Shown one piece after another: positions 11,804 through 24,800 of a stretch of 64,000 bases of DNA (position 1 is the first letter of the stretch; every line of letters begins with the position of its first letter). Source of the DNA: Welwitschia mirabilis (lineage: Eukaryota > Gnetophyta > Gnetopsida > Welwitschiales); NCBI GenBank assembly GCA_051453625.1, contig JBOZIK010000001.1, forward strand, positions 239,397,467 through 239,461,466. Direction: 5' to 3'. The notes below the pieces were generated by a model. That model was not told where the DNA came from, made no database searches, and worked only from the letters and a program-made list of their open reading frames with translations. A program made the position numbers and the translations under genes.

Positions 11804-13743
11804 TTGAGAATAATTTGCAATGACAACAAGAACACACCCTACAAGATGTTTTATTATTTGTTCTGAAGTATGTGAAAGAAAGCACAAAATGATGATCAGG
11901 AAGAAGCAGACAAGGATCTCGAAAAACAAGCTCAGAGCTTACAGTAAACTCTCTTCGTGGCTACCAATATTACTTACAACAAAATAGTGCAATCTCATTC
12001 AATACCTAAATAGAACTCATGATGACAAATAATAATATTGACATGACAAGAGATAATTGGATTTTGATGTTGAAATAAGCTTAACCATCAACAATGAGGA
12101 CAAAAAGAACAAAATATAAAATTTCAAGTGGCTTTAATTATGGTGCAGATAGTGTTGGAAGAATGAATTGTGCCTAAGAAACATGTGAATAGTGATTTTA
12201 TACTATGTAAAATGTGTGAGGAACTCATCTAACCTTAATGGAGGAATAGAAATTTTTGTTTGTCTTTAACAATATTTGGTCTAAACATCACAAATGGCCC
12301 TTGTTTTGTAAACTTCCTTAATAATAAATATAAAATCTTGGCACTACAATAAAATCCTTTAATCGAATCGAAAATTCACCTAAGATTCATGTTTCTTTAT
12401 TCTAGAATCATTAATCTTAATACAAAATGATGTATCGATCAAGTAATTAAATTAAGGTTAGACACTATTAAACTCTAGGCTTTGTTCAAAATGAAATTAG
12501 ATTGATAGTTTGTCATAACTATACACTAAATTTCAACAAACTCATATTCAACTTTCTAATAGGACATCATCAAATTGAAAATGACACCTATTTCATCTTC
12601 AACATGACAACTAATATTAAGTAATTTAGCAAACAATCTACATAAAATAAGTAACGAGAATTTGAAAATGAATTCTTAATTTGAGTAGTGTGTCACCATT
12701 CCTAGACCATGAACAAATAATTCTTTCTTTTTCTTTTGTTTGAGTTTAACCTGCTTTACAATTCCAAAAGTAATCTCTTATACTCAAAATTTGGTTATTC
12801 GACCAACACAACCAAAACTTCAACTGTGCACTTCAGTTTTTGACCATAAAAGCTGCTTAGCAACTTCTAAACTTGCATAAAACTTCCATTCCTTGCCTCA
12901 AAATTAAATCAATCTATAAAATTATGATAAGCTTGGTTGTGAGCAAAAATTATCATAAAAAAGCAGCATTTTCAACTCTTAAATTGTCCATCTCTATAAC
13001 TTCTTAGAGTTTGCTCAAAAAATTTACTAATTTTTCTCAATTTTTACATCACTTTTTAGATAAAATAATATAATAAACTTATCACATTGCATTATCTTTA
13101 ACAATTTTGTCATAAATCTAATAGCAACTATTTATATATTAGATTATTAGAGCTTTTTTAACTTACTGGATTGTGACTATTACTATTTGGATGCTCTCTC
13201 TATTTATTTTCTCGTACTGGCTTTCAGATGCACTCTGGATTTATTTTATGATACTGGTTTTGACAAATATATTTTCGTATACTCTGTTATAAATTAAGTA
13301 TACTTTTCTTCTGTTATAGTGATACGGTTAACTTCTTAAAGGTAAATCATAAACGCAATCGCCTTATAAAAGTTTCTAGGAAAGAATAAATATCAAACCC
13401 CTTATACGGTGCTGTAGACAATCTTATGACCAACTAATTCCCCATGAGTTCCCGACATTTACATCTTATTACAAAATGTCATGTCATCATTTCCATTGTA
13501 ATTGTGAAAGAAGCTGAATTATACTCTGAAAATCTTATGATAGGTTGCACTGTTACTTTTTTTAATTACAATCTGAATATTTACTATTCGTAGGGTTATT
13601 GAACTGTTGGAAATTTGAGCTGCATAATTAAATAGGAAACATTGCAGAAGGCGAGAAATCTGAGCTGCAAATTCTTAAATATTGCACTAAATATTTAAAA
13701 GACCTAGAAACATGGAGACACAAACTGAAGGAAGACCATCACT
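11804..13743. other. Intergenic: probable Copia LTR remnant then AT-rich DNA
   Basis: By its position upstream of the primer site, the first few hundred bases should be the 5' LTR of the relic at 10110-11801. I could not find its outer edge or a second LTR. The rest is AT-rich and without genes, up to the poly(A) signal of the DUF547-family gene. Confidence 0.35.
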
Positions 13744-13749
13744 TTTATT
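13744..13749 (-). terminator. Candidate poly(A) signal of the DUF547-family gene
   Basis: AATAAA on the minus strand, about 250 bp downstream of the stop codon at 14000-14002. The distance fits a plant 3' untranslated region. Plant poly(A) signals are loose, so other sites may be used. Confidence 0.45.
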
Positions 13750-13999
13750 TCTTTATACATCTGAAGAAAAATTCGTACACATTCCAAGTGCTGAGGTGAA
13801 TAACTAACCCCCTGTCATTCATACAAACGCAACATGCCGCGGCATATACACAACGTCGATGACACGCAAAGCAAGGACTTCACAAGGCCTTCAAGGAAGG
13901 AAGGACTAAGAAACAAATGAGGAGTTGGCCCTCAAAGTCACTTTGTTGGTCATAAACTTTCCTTAGAAATAACCTCAAAATTAGCAAAATTTAGTGACC

Positions 14000-14314
14000 T
14001 TATTTCTGCTTTTGAAGAAGAAAAAGGTACCGGAACCTTATATCGAACGGTACGACAGAATAATCACGCGAGCCTAGAAAACGCTGCCGCCGCTTTGTCA
14101 TGCACCCCTGAACCAATGCAGCTTGTGAAGGAGAAAGAAATTGGCATATCCAATTTACAATCTCGTGGTCCTGAATGATTCCTTTGGCAAAGCAGTGTAG
14201 AAGCTTTGGTATAAGTAGTTTTCCTTTACTGCTTATGCCCGCAGACGCACGTATATAATCATGGATCGCTTCCTGCAAGTCTGAGTGGACGTTCTCCGCT
14301 GTAATAACTCTTAC
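14000..14314 (-). CDS. Terminal exon 12 of the DUF547-family gene
   Basis: A single 315-nt exon encodes the last 104 residues and the TAA stop at 14000-14002. It opens with VRVITAENVHSDLQEAI, which continues the exon-11 end SSPA as in other members of the family (SSPAVRIYTA..). Later SSKGKLLIPKLLHCFAKG and the conserved end RFRYLF occur. The acceptor reads GTGTAG/GTAAGAG: the exon itself begins with a donor-like GTAAGA, and the pyrimidine tract upstream is weak. A second AG, 16 bp into the exon, would break the frame. Confidence 0.88.
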   Translation of the reverse strand, partial: VRVITAENVHSDLQEAIHDYIRASAGISSKGKLLIPKLLHCFAKGIIQDHEIVNWICQFLSPSQAALVQGCMTKRRQRFLGSRDYSVVPFDIRFRYLFLLQKQK

Positions 14315-17300
14315 CTACACGTCGCATGATGTTAAATTTAGAGACTCGTCAATGAAAGCAACCCAAGTCGCAAAAGAATTCAATTTTTCAACAGGTTCAT
14401 TTTCTTTAAAATCTGTACGTTGTTTGTATTGCCCTACGAAATTAAAATGCATACGAACATGCAGGTAAGGTTTTTTCAAGTTTTTTGAATACAACTAACA
14501 TCGAAAAGCACAAATTTGATTAAAAGCTCTTTCGAGTTTCCTCTTTCTGACTATTTGCTAGCTCAGTTACATAACATATGATATAAAATCAAACATTTTG
14601 TTTGTTAAGAAAGATGGACTTGGTCGCGAAAAAGAATTTTGTTTCATGCACTTACAGACCATGCAACTTACAGATTAGTACGGCGTTATGCATTTATGGC
14701 TTGCGAGGGACACTAGCTTTCTAATTTACATTGAAAGTTGGAATGTTGGGGGCGGGGGTGGCGCAGGATAATTGATTCTTTAATTGATTCTTTTCAGGGG
14801 TCTGTATCATTTCGTAATTGTTATTCGTCAAACCCAATACAACACCTTTTCTCCGAATGCCCGTTGTAGATGGTTTCGAATAAATTTCCTGCAACACAAC
14901 GCCTCCCCGATGATTTTTTCCGTGAAACGTTGGATAATGCCACAAAAGTGGAGTCCTGGAGAATTAATAAAAATCAAAAGGATAAAAATCAAAAGGAAAA
15001 AGGTTAAAACAATTACAGGATGAGAACTGGCGCAATTGGCATGGTAATCATTTGATGAAAAGGATCTAAACCTTGATAAAGAGGTCTATGAATGTCTAGT
15101 ATGAAGAGAGTGAACCATGCTTGTTGCACATCAACGCAATAGGCATGACAATAATTTGCTGCAGAGCTTTAAACATTCGAACTTGAAATAAAGCCCCTTA
15201 GAAGGCTCCAGCTTGATAGGTACCTTGGAACTAGGAATACGTTCGTGAAGCTATCTATTTATCCAAACCTGTGACTTACAAGACCAGGATTATCACGAAA
15301 AACGTATTAACGTCCTCTAAAAGCATACTATCAGCTAAAAATTTGACCAGGACGAGTGGTTTCACAGGAATTATAACACTTTTAACGGCAATATTCCCTC
15401 AGAGAGAGACCTCCATAGTTCGCTATCATCAAGCAATACATATCGTGTAAGAAATTTCTTTTTATAAATATCGTGTTGTACAGAATTAATAAATTATTTA
15501 TAAGAGTAGAGGATAATTTCATTTTAATCATCCCTAAGACCTCTGCAGCTCGTTTCTAGCATCAAATGCACAGCAACCGTTCCATCCAAGAGAAGATGTG
15601 TGGACGATCTCTTAGTGGATTTTCACAATTTTTTGAGAATTGGTATGAACACATCTAACGATTTCAGGCTAAGATAAGATAACCATGTGTTCCCAAAAGC
15701 AATTTTTGCTGTCACAGTCGTTACTGATCACGTAGAGTACCCACTAAGATATTAACTAATGATACCTTTAAAACAATGTCGATGCCACAAGGAATTATAC
15801 TTGGTGCAAGATGCCCACTGTAGAAGTTGACACAAAATTGTGAGGAAAATAAATCTCTCTTGAAATATAATATCATAACCAAAGACCTAAGTTGAAAATG
15901 AGCGAGAAAGAAGATTAGCAAAGAATTATTCTGGATTGCCAACAAGGCAGTGGCCTACCGTGAATTGAAAATTAAATTTCTGACTGGACACGACCAAAAG
16001 GATTCAAAACTCAATAACATGATTATTGTGAGAAAGTATTTAAATATTAAGGAAAATTATAAATAGATCAATGCCAAACTTGTGATGAAACAGACGAAAC
16101 AAACAATTCTTCCAATTGTTAGACAGAAGAGGCCACCACCACTCATAGCAGGTTCTAAACTATTACGACAGAAAATTTGAGAAACAGAATAGAAAAGATA
16201 TCAGCTATGGCACAAAACAACACAAGCAATGTTTCATGTTACTGCTGATGAATTAAGAAACCTCTGATTTAAGTTTTTCCCATTTTCTATGGTACGTAGC
16301 TAAAAGATCTTTTAGAGAGAACAAATACAAGATGCTTTATCAAAGCAAAAAGAAGATGACAATCTAAAAGGATATAAAACTAATCTTGGCATAAACCTGA
16401 ATATTACAGACTGCAAACATAAGCATCATGTCTGAACAGGAATGCATATTGCAAATAATAGCATCACAACAAGCACATATGTGATTGATTATTTTATCTC
16501 ATAGATACTATATAATTTATTACTTTCTCCTACAATCTTCTACAACCTCACTTTATTGTCATCCTTTGTTTAGTGCCTTCCGTTCAAAAGGCTAGTGTAT
16601 TTAACTCAACGCCAAGCTTTTCTAGAAAATAAAAAAGAAGCTTGGAACGTTTGTGTAAAGAGGTAGTGCTTCCTCTCATGTAGGACCTGCCATTTTAGAC
16701 ACCACTAGGCATCTATGACCTTCTTGTCCCATCTCCTCAACAAAATTTACATTGTGTCAAAAAGGAAAAGGCAAACTTGTTAGCCTTTCTGAATTTCTTC
16801 TGAACAAAGGCCAAGCAATAGGGTTTCCCATTCCTGCTGATAAGCCAGTCACGATTTGTTCTCTCCTCACATCCACCCTACCATGTTTCAGAGTCTTGTT
16901 GATAACAAATGGAAACAATAAATAGGAACAATGGGCAAAATAAATAGGAACAATGGGCAAAATAAATAGGAACAATGGGCAACATAAATAGGAACAACAT
17001 AACACAATATGTTATGATTCCTGATGTCACATTGTATCCAAAGTTGCGTCTTCTACCAAACTGTAACAACCTTCAAAAGCCGATGTGGAAGATTAGCCAG
17101 TCTTCAGTCCCAAACAGTTCAAACTTCAAACCAAAACAATCCACCATATTCTCTTGAGAACAATCAACAACCGGAAAAATTATCATGCAGCGACATCCTC
17201 TGTGAAATAACAAATTAAATGTTAAATTTCTTTGAACTCTGCACAGGTTTGTGACAAATGATGCATTATCTTTTAATTTTGTGCTTCTACAATAGATGCT

Positions 17301-18790
17301 TTTGTTGTTGGTTGATAGGAATGCAAACTTCCTGCCGTCTATGTGATGACAGCTCTAACTGCACCTCATATTTGAGGCAACTTCCACATGAAGTCTCCAT
17401 TTTACACATCTTCCTCGCAAGATTTGTTGGAAGTCAATTCCTTCACCAGCTCATCATCTTCTTTCCCATAGGGAAATTCATTCAATTTCTGAGTGTGTAT
17501 TAGCTCCCCCTTAGGTGTTTGGAACTCGTTGAAAACCAACTCAAACATCCATTCTTTCCGACACCTCCAAATCTTCTTCAACAAGCTTTTGTGTAGAATT
17601 CCTTTGGGAAGTCAACTTCTGTTCTTTGAGAAATAAGATAAACTGTCTCCAAACTTTGTGGCATCAATTAGAGTTAAATAATAATGAATGAAAGGGTAAA
17701 GTCCATTTCAGTATACACTCAAAGATCAAGCAAGATCTTCATGCATACTTGGCTTGATTGCAAACTCACCTTAAAGGTCTTAATGCATTCTAAAGCGCTT
17801 GTCAAGTTGCTCCATTTCTTAATCCCAAATGCCTTATAGGAAAAAAAATATATGAAATCCATGCTAAGCCAAATAACGTTTACATCATCCATCTCTTTCT
17901 GTCTGAAGTTTTCTAACATTCTGATCCAGTTGAGGACCACATCTGGCTCTATAACTGTATGAGGAGTCAACAAATAATCTACTGAGGTTCCCTTCCTTGC
18001 AAGGGCTTCCAACATTGTCTTCTCCAATGGTTATCTTTTCCAATCTTCATATTGTTTTGCTCTGTTTTTTGTTCACTGTCCTCCCCTTCCTGTTCATCCT
18101 TGTTATCAAAAATGAGAACAGGACATATTCCAAGAATCTTTACAACGTTGAAGCGTTTTCATCCATTTGAGCACTTCTTGCATGATCGTTCCGACTTTTC
18201 ACTTTTGCTCTTGATCACTCTCTTCTAGCTTCTCTAGCTTTTCATTCAACCCAAAAAATGTAAGTTGTTTTGGCATCATCATTATGTTCAATGTCAAGGA
18301 TGCACTTTCTTAATTACTGCCTGATTGAAAACAGCAATTAAGTGCTTAATTGCACCATATAAAAGTATGCACATGTAACAGAAGCCAGACAAAAGGGAAT
18401 AAAGAAAGAGAACAATACAAGACAAAATATACATGGTTCAAACTCTTGCCCAAGTTTGGAATAACTTCCATCTACTTCCTTCTTGATGGAATAGTGCATG
18501 GAAAAAGCATCTTGTTTTAACACCCTGTTTTTCTTTATTGCCACCATTCACACACACAAACTTACTCTATTGTGCATTCTCACGCATAAGGCTAGAATGC
18601 TTGGACCCCTTAAACACCAACAACCCCTACTACACAACCAAGGACTTGTGGTTTACTCTGTTGATCCCCAGATCACTAAACAAGAAACGTAAAAATAAAG
18701 AAGATGAACATGTACCCTAACAGATAGCATTCCAATCATATAAAAAGAGAGATGGAGCCATCTTATTGCCAACCAACTTATTTTGCTCAT

Positions 18791-18848
<58 letters not shown>

Positions 18849-21800
18849 CTTTTTTAATTTCTGTAGAAAATCAACACTTGCCAGCAAGCATTTTGTCGAT
18901 CATAAACTCCAACACACTATTATGCTAAGAATTGACCCATTACGTACTATAACAATATATTTTGAGACAAGGAGAGAGGAATGCATGCAAACAATCAAAT
19001 AATTACGTCCATCATATCTTCTTAAATATTTTCAAAAATGTATACTTCCAGTTGTCATATTAACTGCAATGAAAATCTTGCATCTAGAACTACTTACTCG
19101 CTTCTTCAATTCTAATTAATATCATCTACCAATAAACACAAGACATAAGCATGTGAAGTAGTGACATGAAACTTAAGCAAGAACTCATTCTTCTAATCTT
19201 CCTAAAAGTCCATAATGTCATCATGTTAATGTCTTACCCCCAAGAAACATACACATGCACCATATATCACAAGGTAAACCACAAATAATCAAACTCAAGC
19301 TATCAAAATAATAATAATAATAATAATAAATCAAATGTAACAAGTTGCCATGGCATCAACTATCCCAAATGAAGAAATTTCTCCTCAAGAGAAAGACACC
19401 ATCATGGGGCCTCCAATACATCTAAGTAATTTTATTATTTCCCTTTTGATTCCATAAAGGTTGATATTCTTATGCTTCAATTTGGAACATGTTCCTCTAG
19501 AAAGATGCTCTTTGTCTAAATGAAAATGGCAATCTTCTTCCTTTGAATTTTGGTTGATTAGGCTTATTTCTTACGTTCTGTTAAGTCTAATCATTATATG
19601 TCCATATCCTCGATCCATTCGTAGGAATAAGTTGGAAAATTAGAGAATCAGTGAATTCAACACATATCAGGTACAAGGGCAGCAAGCAACGTTATATTTT
19701 GTGCATCTTGAAATAGCATTATTAAGGTGTGCCTGATAACTAATAACCCTATTCATCATATTCTTTCATGTTATGTCTTACTTCAAACTCTATTGCAAAC
19801 CTTCTATGTGTTTCATGGATCGGTGTTCTATTATATCCTAATAGAGTGCCTTACGCATTTCATGCTATATCATCATTTTCTTGTGTCTTTCAATGCATTA
19901 TTTCTATCCATATGCATTTTACTATACATAGCCCTTATCCTTTATTTTCGACAGATTGTGAAACAATTTTATATCATAAAGTTGTTAAGCATGATGCCTT
20001 GCACCATGCTTATGCCCCACCTCTCACACTTTCTTGTTTAATTAATAAGCTTCAGTATTTCCCATGGTTTTGAAACTCATAATTGGCACCAAACTAGTTT
20101 GGCTTCTCAAACTCAGACTAGTTAGCAAAAGTCAGCAAACTCAGTAAAACTCTGATAAAACTTAATAAGGCCAAAACAGTTCCAAATATTAATACATTTT
20201 CATGCATTGAAATAAAGCACAAAGCATTTTTAAATATTAAAGAAATTTTGGAATACACAACATTGATTAAAAAGTAAAAACACTTAACCAATATGTATGT
20301 TAAGCTTCTTATTCCCATTTACATTCACCGATTTACGTCATTCTTCAAAAACATTTACAAGTCCTAAAGATATATAATATCACATAATTACTATGAATGT
20401 AGAAAAATGGAAAGATGTTAATGAGATACTGAACCCAGTAAAAGAACAGAATGTTTTCTTCATTGGTTAATCTCACAAACATCCAAAATACATAAAAACA
20501 GAACTACATATGAAACTGCCCAATACTACCCAAAAATAGAAAAAGCATGGGAGAAACAAAGTTGCCAACTGTTTGGCCCTTCACTGTATTTGACGTCCAA
20601 TGTACGCAAAAAAGAAGTGGAAAGGCCTTTTAAGTTGTCTATGTAGAGGGTATGTCAATTTATTTTCAATGACATTCTCCATAGTTAGGCCTTTTTTCCT
20701 TGTTCTATGTACTCTTGAAGGAAAGAATGCAAAAGACTCTATCGAGTCACAAACTCCGAAATTTGCCAAACTCACCAAACATGGTCCTCTTGGTGATTCT
20801 AGTGAGTGTACGACTCTTAAAATTGAGTCGGAGGGTCCTTGTTCATAGACTCGCCGTGGCTGCTAAACCTTGGACTTCCTATTTATTGTCCTATTTGACC
20901 TCATAGTGAAATGTGTGTTGATCCACTCCTAAGGGGACTAATCCACTTTCGACTCCATTCTTGTTCTCTAGGATATCTCATTAGGATATGTCATTAACTC
21001 CACTACATTTTGTCTTCCCTGTCTGATCCATTCACTTTGTGCACCTTAGTTCACAATAGTTTGATTTGATTTGATTAATTAGTAATCAATCAATTGTTCA
21101 CCTAAGTAACCTTCCTTGAAAGTTACTTGCCCATGTATAGGTCATCACTTCACAAACTTGAGATCGATGATAGTAAAATAAATATTTGCTGGTTTTCATA
21201 GAGAAGTCTGTGTGTTTGCTTGCTTCCATTCTCATGCCTTCTGTCATTTTCCTATTGTTAATTTTTTTGTTTATTAGTAACAACTATGTAAGTTGGCAAG
21301 TGAGAAGCCCCTAAGTTATTACTTTTGCACATTAATTTATAAGATCTTAACAGATAACGCATATTTAATGACATCATTACATTCCTTATTAACCCTACGG
21401 GAATGATAAAGTTATTAGCCTTTATAATGGATTCTTGCAAGTTTCACAGTAAAGGCAACATAAGCCAGGAAATCCTATGAGTAAGCCACACTAAACAAGC
21501 ACATACTGTTAACACTAATGCAATGCACATTTGGACAGAACATGACATTCTGTTCATAGAATGTTGGATATAAGCTACTGCAAGGCATAATGGAACCTAG
21601 CAACTTATTAGACTACATAAAGAAGAAATTGTTGATAGAAAATTTCAAGGTGGTGGTTGGCCTAGTGTGATGCACTTGTGATTTGTGATATAAGGTTTTA
21701 TCATGTGAGGTTCAGTGAATCACATTATAGTTAACATCATGTGACAGAATCATGACATAGTTCACATTCTGTAACGGTAAACACTTTCTTAGTGTGATGT

Positions 21801-24800
21801 AAAGTATCACACAAACAGCTCATGGCATGACAAGAAAATGTGATCAAAGGAGATTCAAGAGGATTCTGAAAGGCAACTAAAGCAAGGAGGTTAGACAACT
21901 TTTCCTGAGTCTGCTTCAATAAGTAGATGCCGAAAATCAAGGGCGAATATCTTTGAGGCTTTATCAGCAATGAAAAAGAGGCCTTTTCTTTTGGCTAATG
22001 TCTTTGAAGCTTTAACTTTTCATTCTTCTTCGGATATCAAAGGCGACCTTTGCTTTTGGATGCCTCTGAGTTTGTAATGAATGGTTAAATGTTTCATTGT
22101 GGTTCAATTTTGCACTTGTCTCAAACTCATTTCACTCTTATTAGGCAATCTAATTGGTATTTGAGGGCATGTTCTATAATGGCTTTTCTCCGCGAGTGAG
22201 CAATGCAATATTTAAGTTCTTGTCCCTTTTCTTATGTTTTCCTTCCCATTTCATGTTTCACATAAGGGATTAGTGAAACCAGAAATGGGCTTCAGATATT
22301 AGATTTGACATCTATTGTAAAATCGTCATAAGGTAACATGCTATATCCAGGTGACAAATGCTAAGCATTTTTTATGCCCTTGATTTGGAGTAGACTCATT
22401 GTCCTTGCTCTTTTTCTTTTGACTTAGTATGAATCTAGTCTAAGTGTAGTGCATTGAACTCTTAAGTATGTCGAATGACCCTCTCCTATTAATAAATTAA
22501 AGCAATGATCGAAAATGTGATATCAAATCTTAATTTGAAGGATTTTAAGCTCATTATACTTCCCAAATAGTGAAGTGAACCTAAAAGAGTCCAAGGATGG
22601 CTTATCACCTGCGTCTGAAACTGAGCTTCAACATTCTCTACGTCACCTATTACTTTCAATGCACTTTTAATTGTCACTTCAAAAGGGCGGAGTCCAACCC
22701 TCACTTTGATGTGTAGGTCATAAGGAATCAATCTATGTGGCCAAATTAGATTTTTGAGATATCCATGCAACTAAAACAATATATGTTAGAAAGTAGGGTA
22801 TTATAGGGGTAGAACTATTGGATCCCATGCAATGCTAAAATTTTATGTTATCTACATATAAAATACAAAGCATATAACAGGCTCCTTTGCACCTTGGTCT
22901 CACCTAAATTGTAACACAACTTCTAAGAATTTGGATATCCATCCTTAAGCTCTGCAATATCATACCCCATTTGACCATTCTCAGTAACCTCAACTTGAGT
23001 GTTGAAAAAGTTCCTGGAGTCATTTTGGCACTTGCCAGATTCTATAGATGAGCACAACTAAATTGGTATTTTACAAGAGGATCTTTTAGGCTTTCACTGA
23101 AATATTAAGGTAAGAATCTTTTTATTAAGGTAAGAATCTTTTTATTCCACTATTATCTCTAATCAAGGTCATGTGTCTTTTTAAGACCCCACACAAGAGT
23201 TCTTGCAGTGTATTTGTAAAGTGAAACAGGCATTTACATCGCCATTTGTGTGAAAAACCTGGTCACCAATGCAGTATTGACAAAAACAAGTAATCAATGC
23301 AGTATTGAGGAAAATGAGATATGTACCCATGTTTGTCATCATTTATGTCTATCCTTCTGATCTTTCATTTCATAGCATTCATCCTTATAGTAAATTATCA
23401 AAAAGTATTGCTTGTACCACTTAAAATAATAATATTTTCCCTTTCAATTTGAATGAAGACTTGCTCATGGATTTAGTAGATTAGCCAAAAATCATTTCTT
23501 GTTGGCCATGGGCATATTTTCATTACAAGATCACTTCTAGTGTAACATCATGTAAAGCAGGCTGTCAAGACAATTTAGGATGCATGCCAGAAAGTTAACA
23601 GCCACATAACTCATGAAAAAGACAGTTCCAACACAACAAAGGAAACCAGATGACATGTGATAAGCCCAACTGCAAAAGACACATGCATTGGTCCATTGCT
23701 TGAATGACAAATATAAGTCTACCTTAACCATGTTGTAAAAGAAATACTAATTGGCTAGTAGCTCTCCAGAATCTCTTGACACAATAAAATCTCATTGTTT
23801 CGCCTGATGACTAAACCCTAGCAAACGATTTTCAAGATGAACCACTCACCATAGAGGAGTTAGGGAGCTTGACACCAAGATCAAAACTTTTCCCCATTAT
23901 CATCTTGACTAATACATAAACTTTAATCCTTCCTTTTATTGCCTTCTTTAACCTCATAATGGCATGTGTCATTAATCCCCTCCAAGTTAGGCTAGTCAAC
24001 TTATCCTAAATCCAAAACACCTTCAGAAGACACCTTATCACCATCACTCTTTCTTTGTATCCATTCCTAATCAATTCAATTGATTCACTTTAGTTCACTA
24101 TAGCCTACTGTGAGTCACGTCACTGTCTTTGAATCGTGTCAAAGACTCACCTTCTTTACGGGCCATTGTCTCACATAACTAGGATTGATGGTTATGAAAC
24201 AAATAAACAAAAGCATTTTTCAAGACACGAATTTTTTGCTTGCTAGCTTTCACTCCTCTACTTTCTTAGTGTCGTTGCTAGCCTCTGGTGCTTTCTTAGG
24301 GTTAACTTCCTACTATTCATTTTCTTGTTTATTACTAACAATTGTGCAAATTGTCAAACAAAAGTAACAATCCAAAAAAGTAACATTTTACAAGAAGCCA
24401 TCCTGACTGATGGAACTAAATACCTCTCATTAACGCCATCTCTCTTGAGATCCCCTTATCTTTATGTTCCATCCTTATTCATTTCAAATAGGTAGGTCTC
24501 AATATTTACCTATGTAAATCATGTGTAACCATTAGATTTTAAACCAAATATTTTATTAAGTTAAAAAAAAGCCATTAAAGTTGATAGCCTTCAAGTTGAG
24601 ATTGTTTCGTTAATTTAGCCATGAGAAAATATACTATAGACCTACTTCCTCTTTTGCAATGGCATTTTCCCTTGCTAGATGAAGTGTTCTCACTTGCTCA
24701 AGCCTCCCTTGGAAGTTGATTTTATTCATACCTCTTCCATTTTACATACAATGTCTAAGACTACAACAGTTGAATCTGCTCATATTGCATTCATACATAT

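Noticed and set aside
14283-14298. Terminal exon starting at the AG 16 bp downstream, with a separate 16-nt micro-exon
   Set aside because: I searched by eye for a micro-exon coding the family's VRIYT words in intron 11 and saw none, while the contiguous reading gives VRVITAENV in the right phase. Kept as an alternative in the findings.
16757-17069. Hydrophobic minus-strand frames resembling membrane segments
   Set aside because: The repeated hydrophobic words come from the 22-bp tandem repeat read in two frames.
18766-19002. 78-codon plus-strand frame with a Leu/Ser run
   Set aside because: Created by the CT microsatellite; no motif.
19727-20073. Overlapping 104- and 101-codon plus-strand frames
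   Set aside because: Two frames open over the same AT-rich DNA with no motif; composition typical of chance frames.
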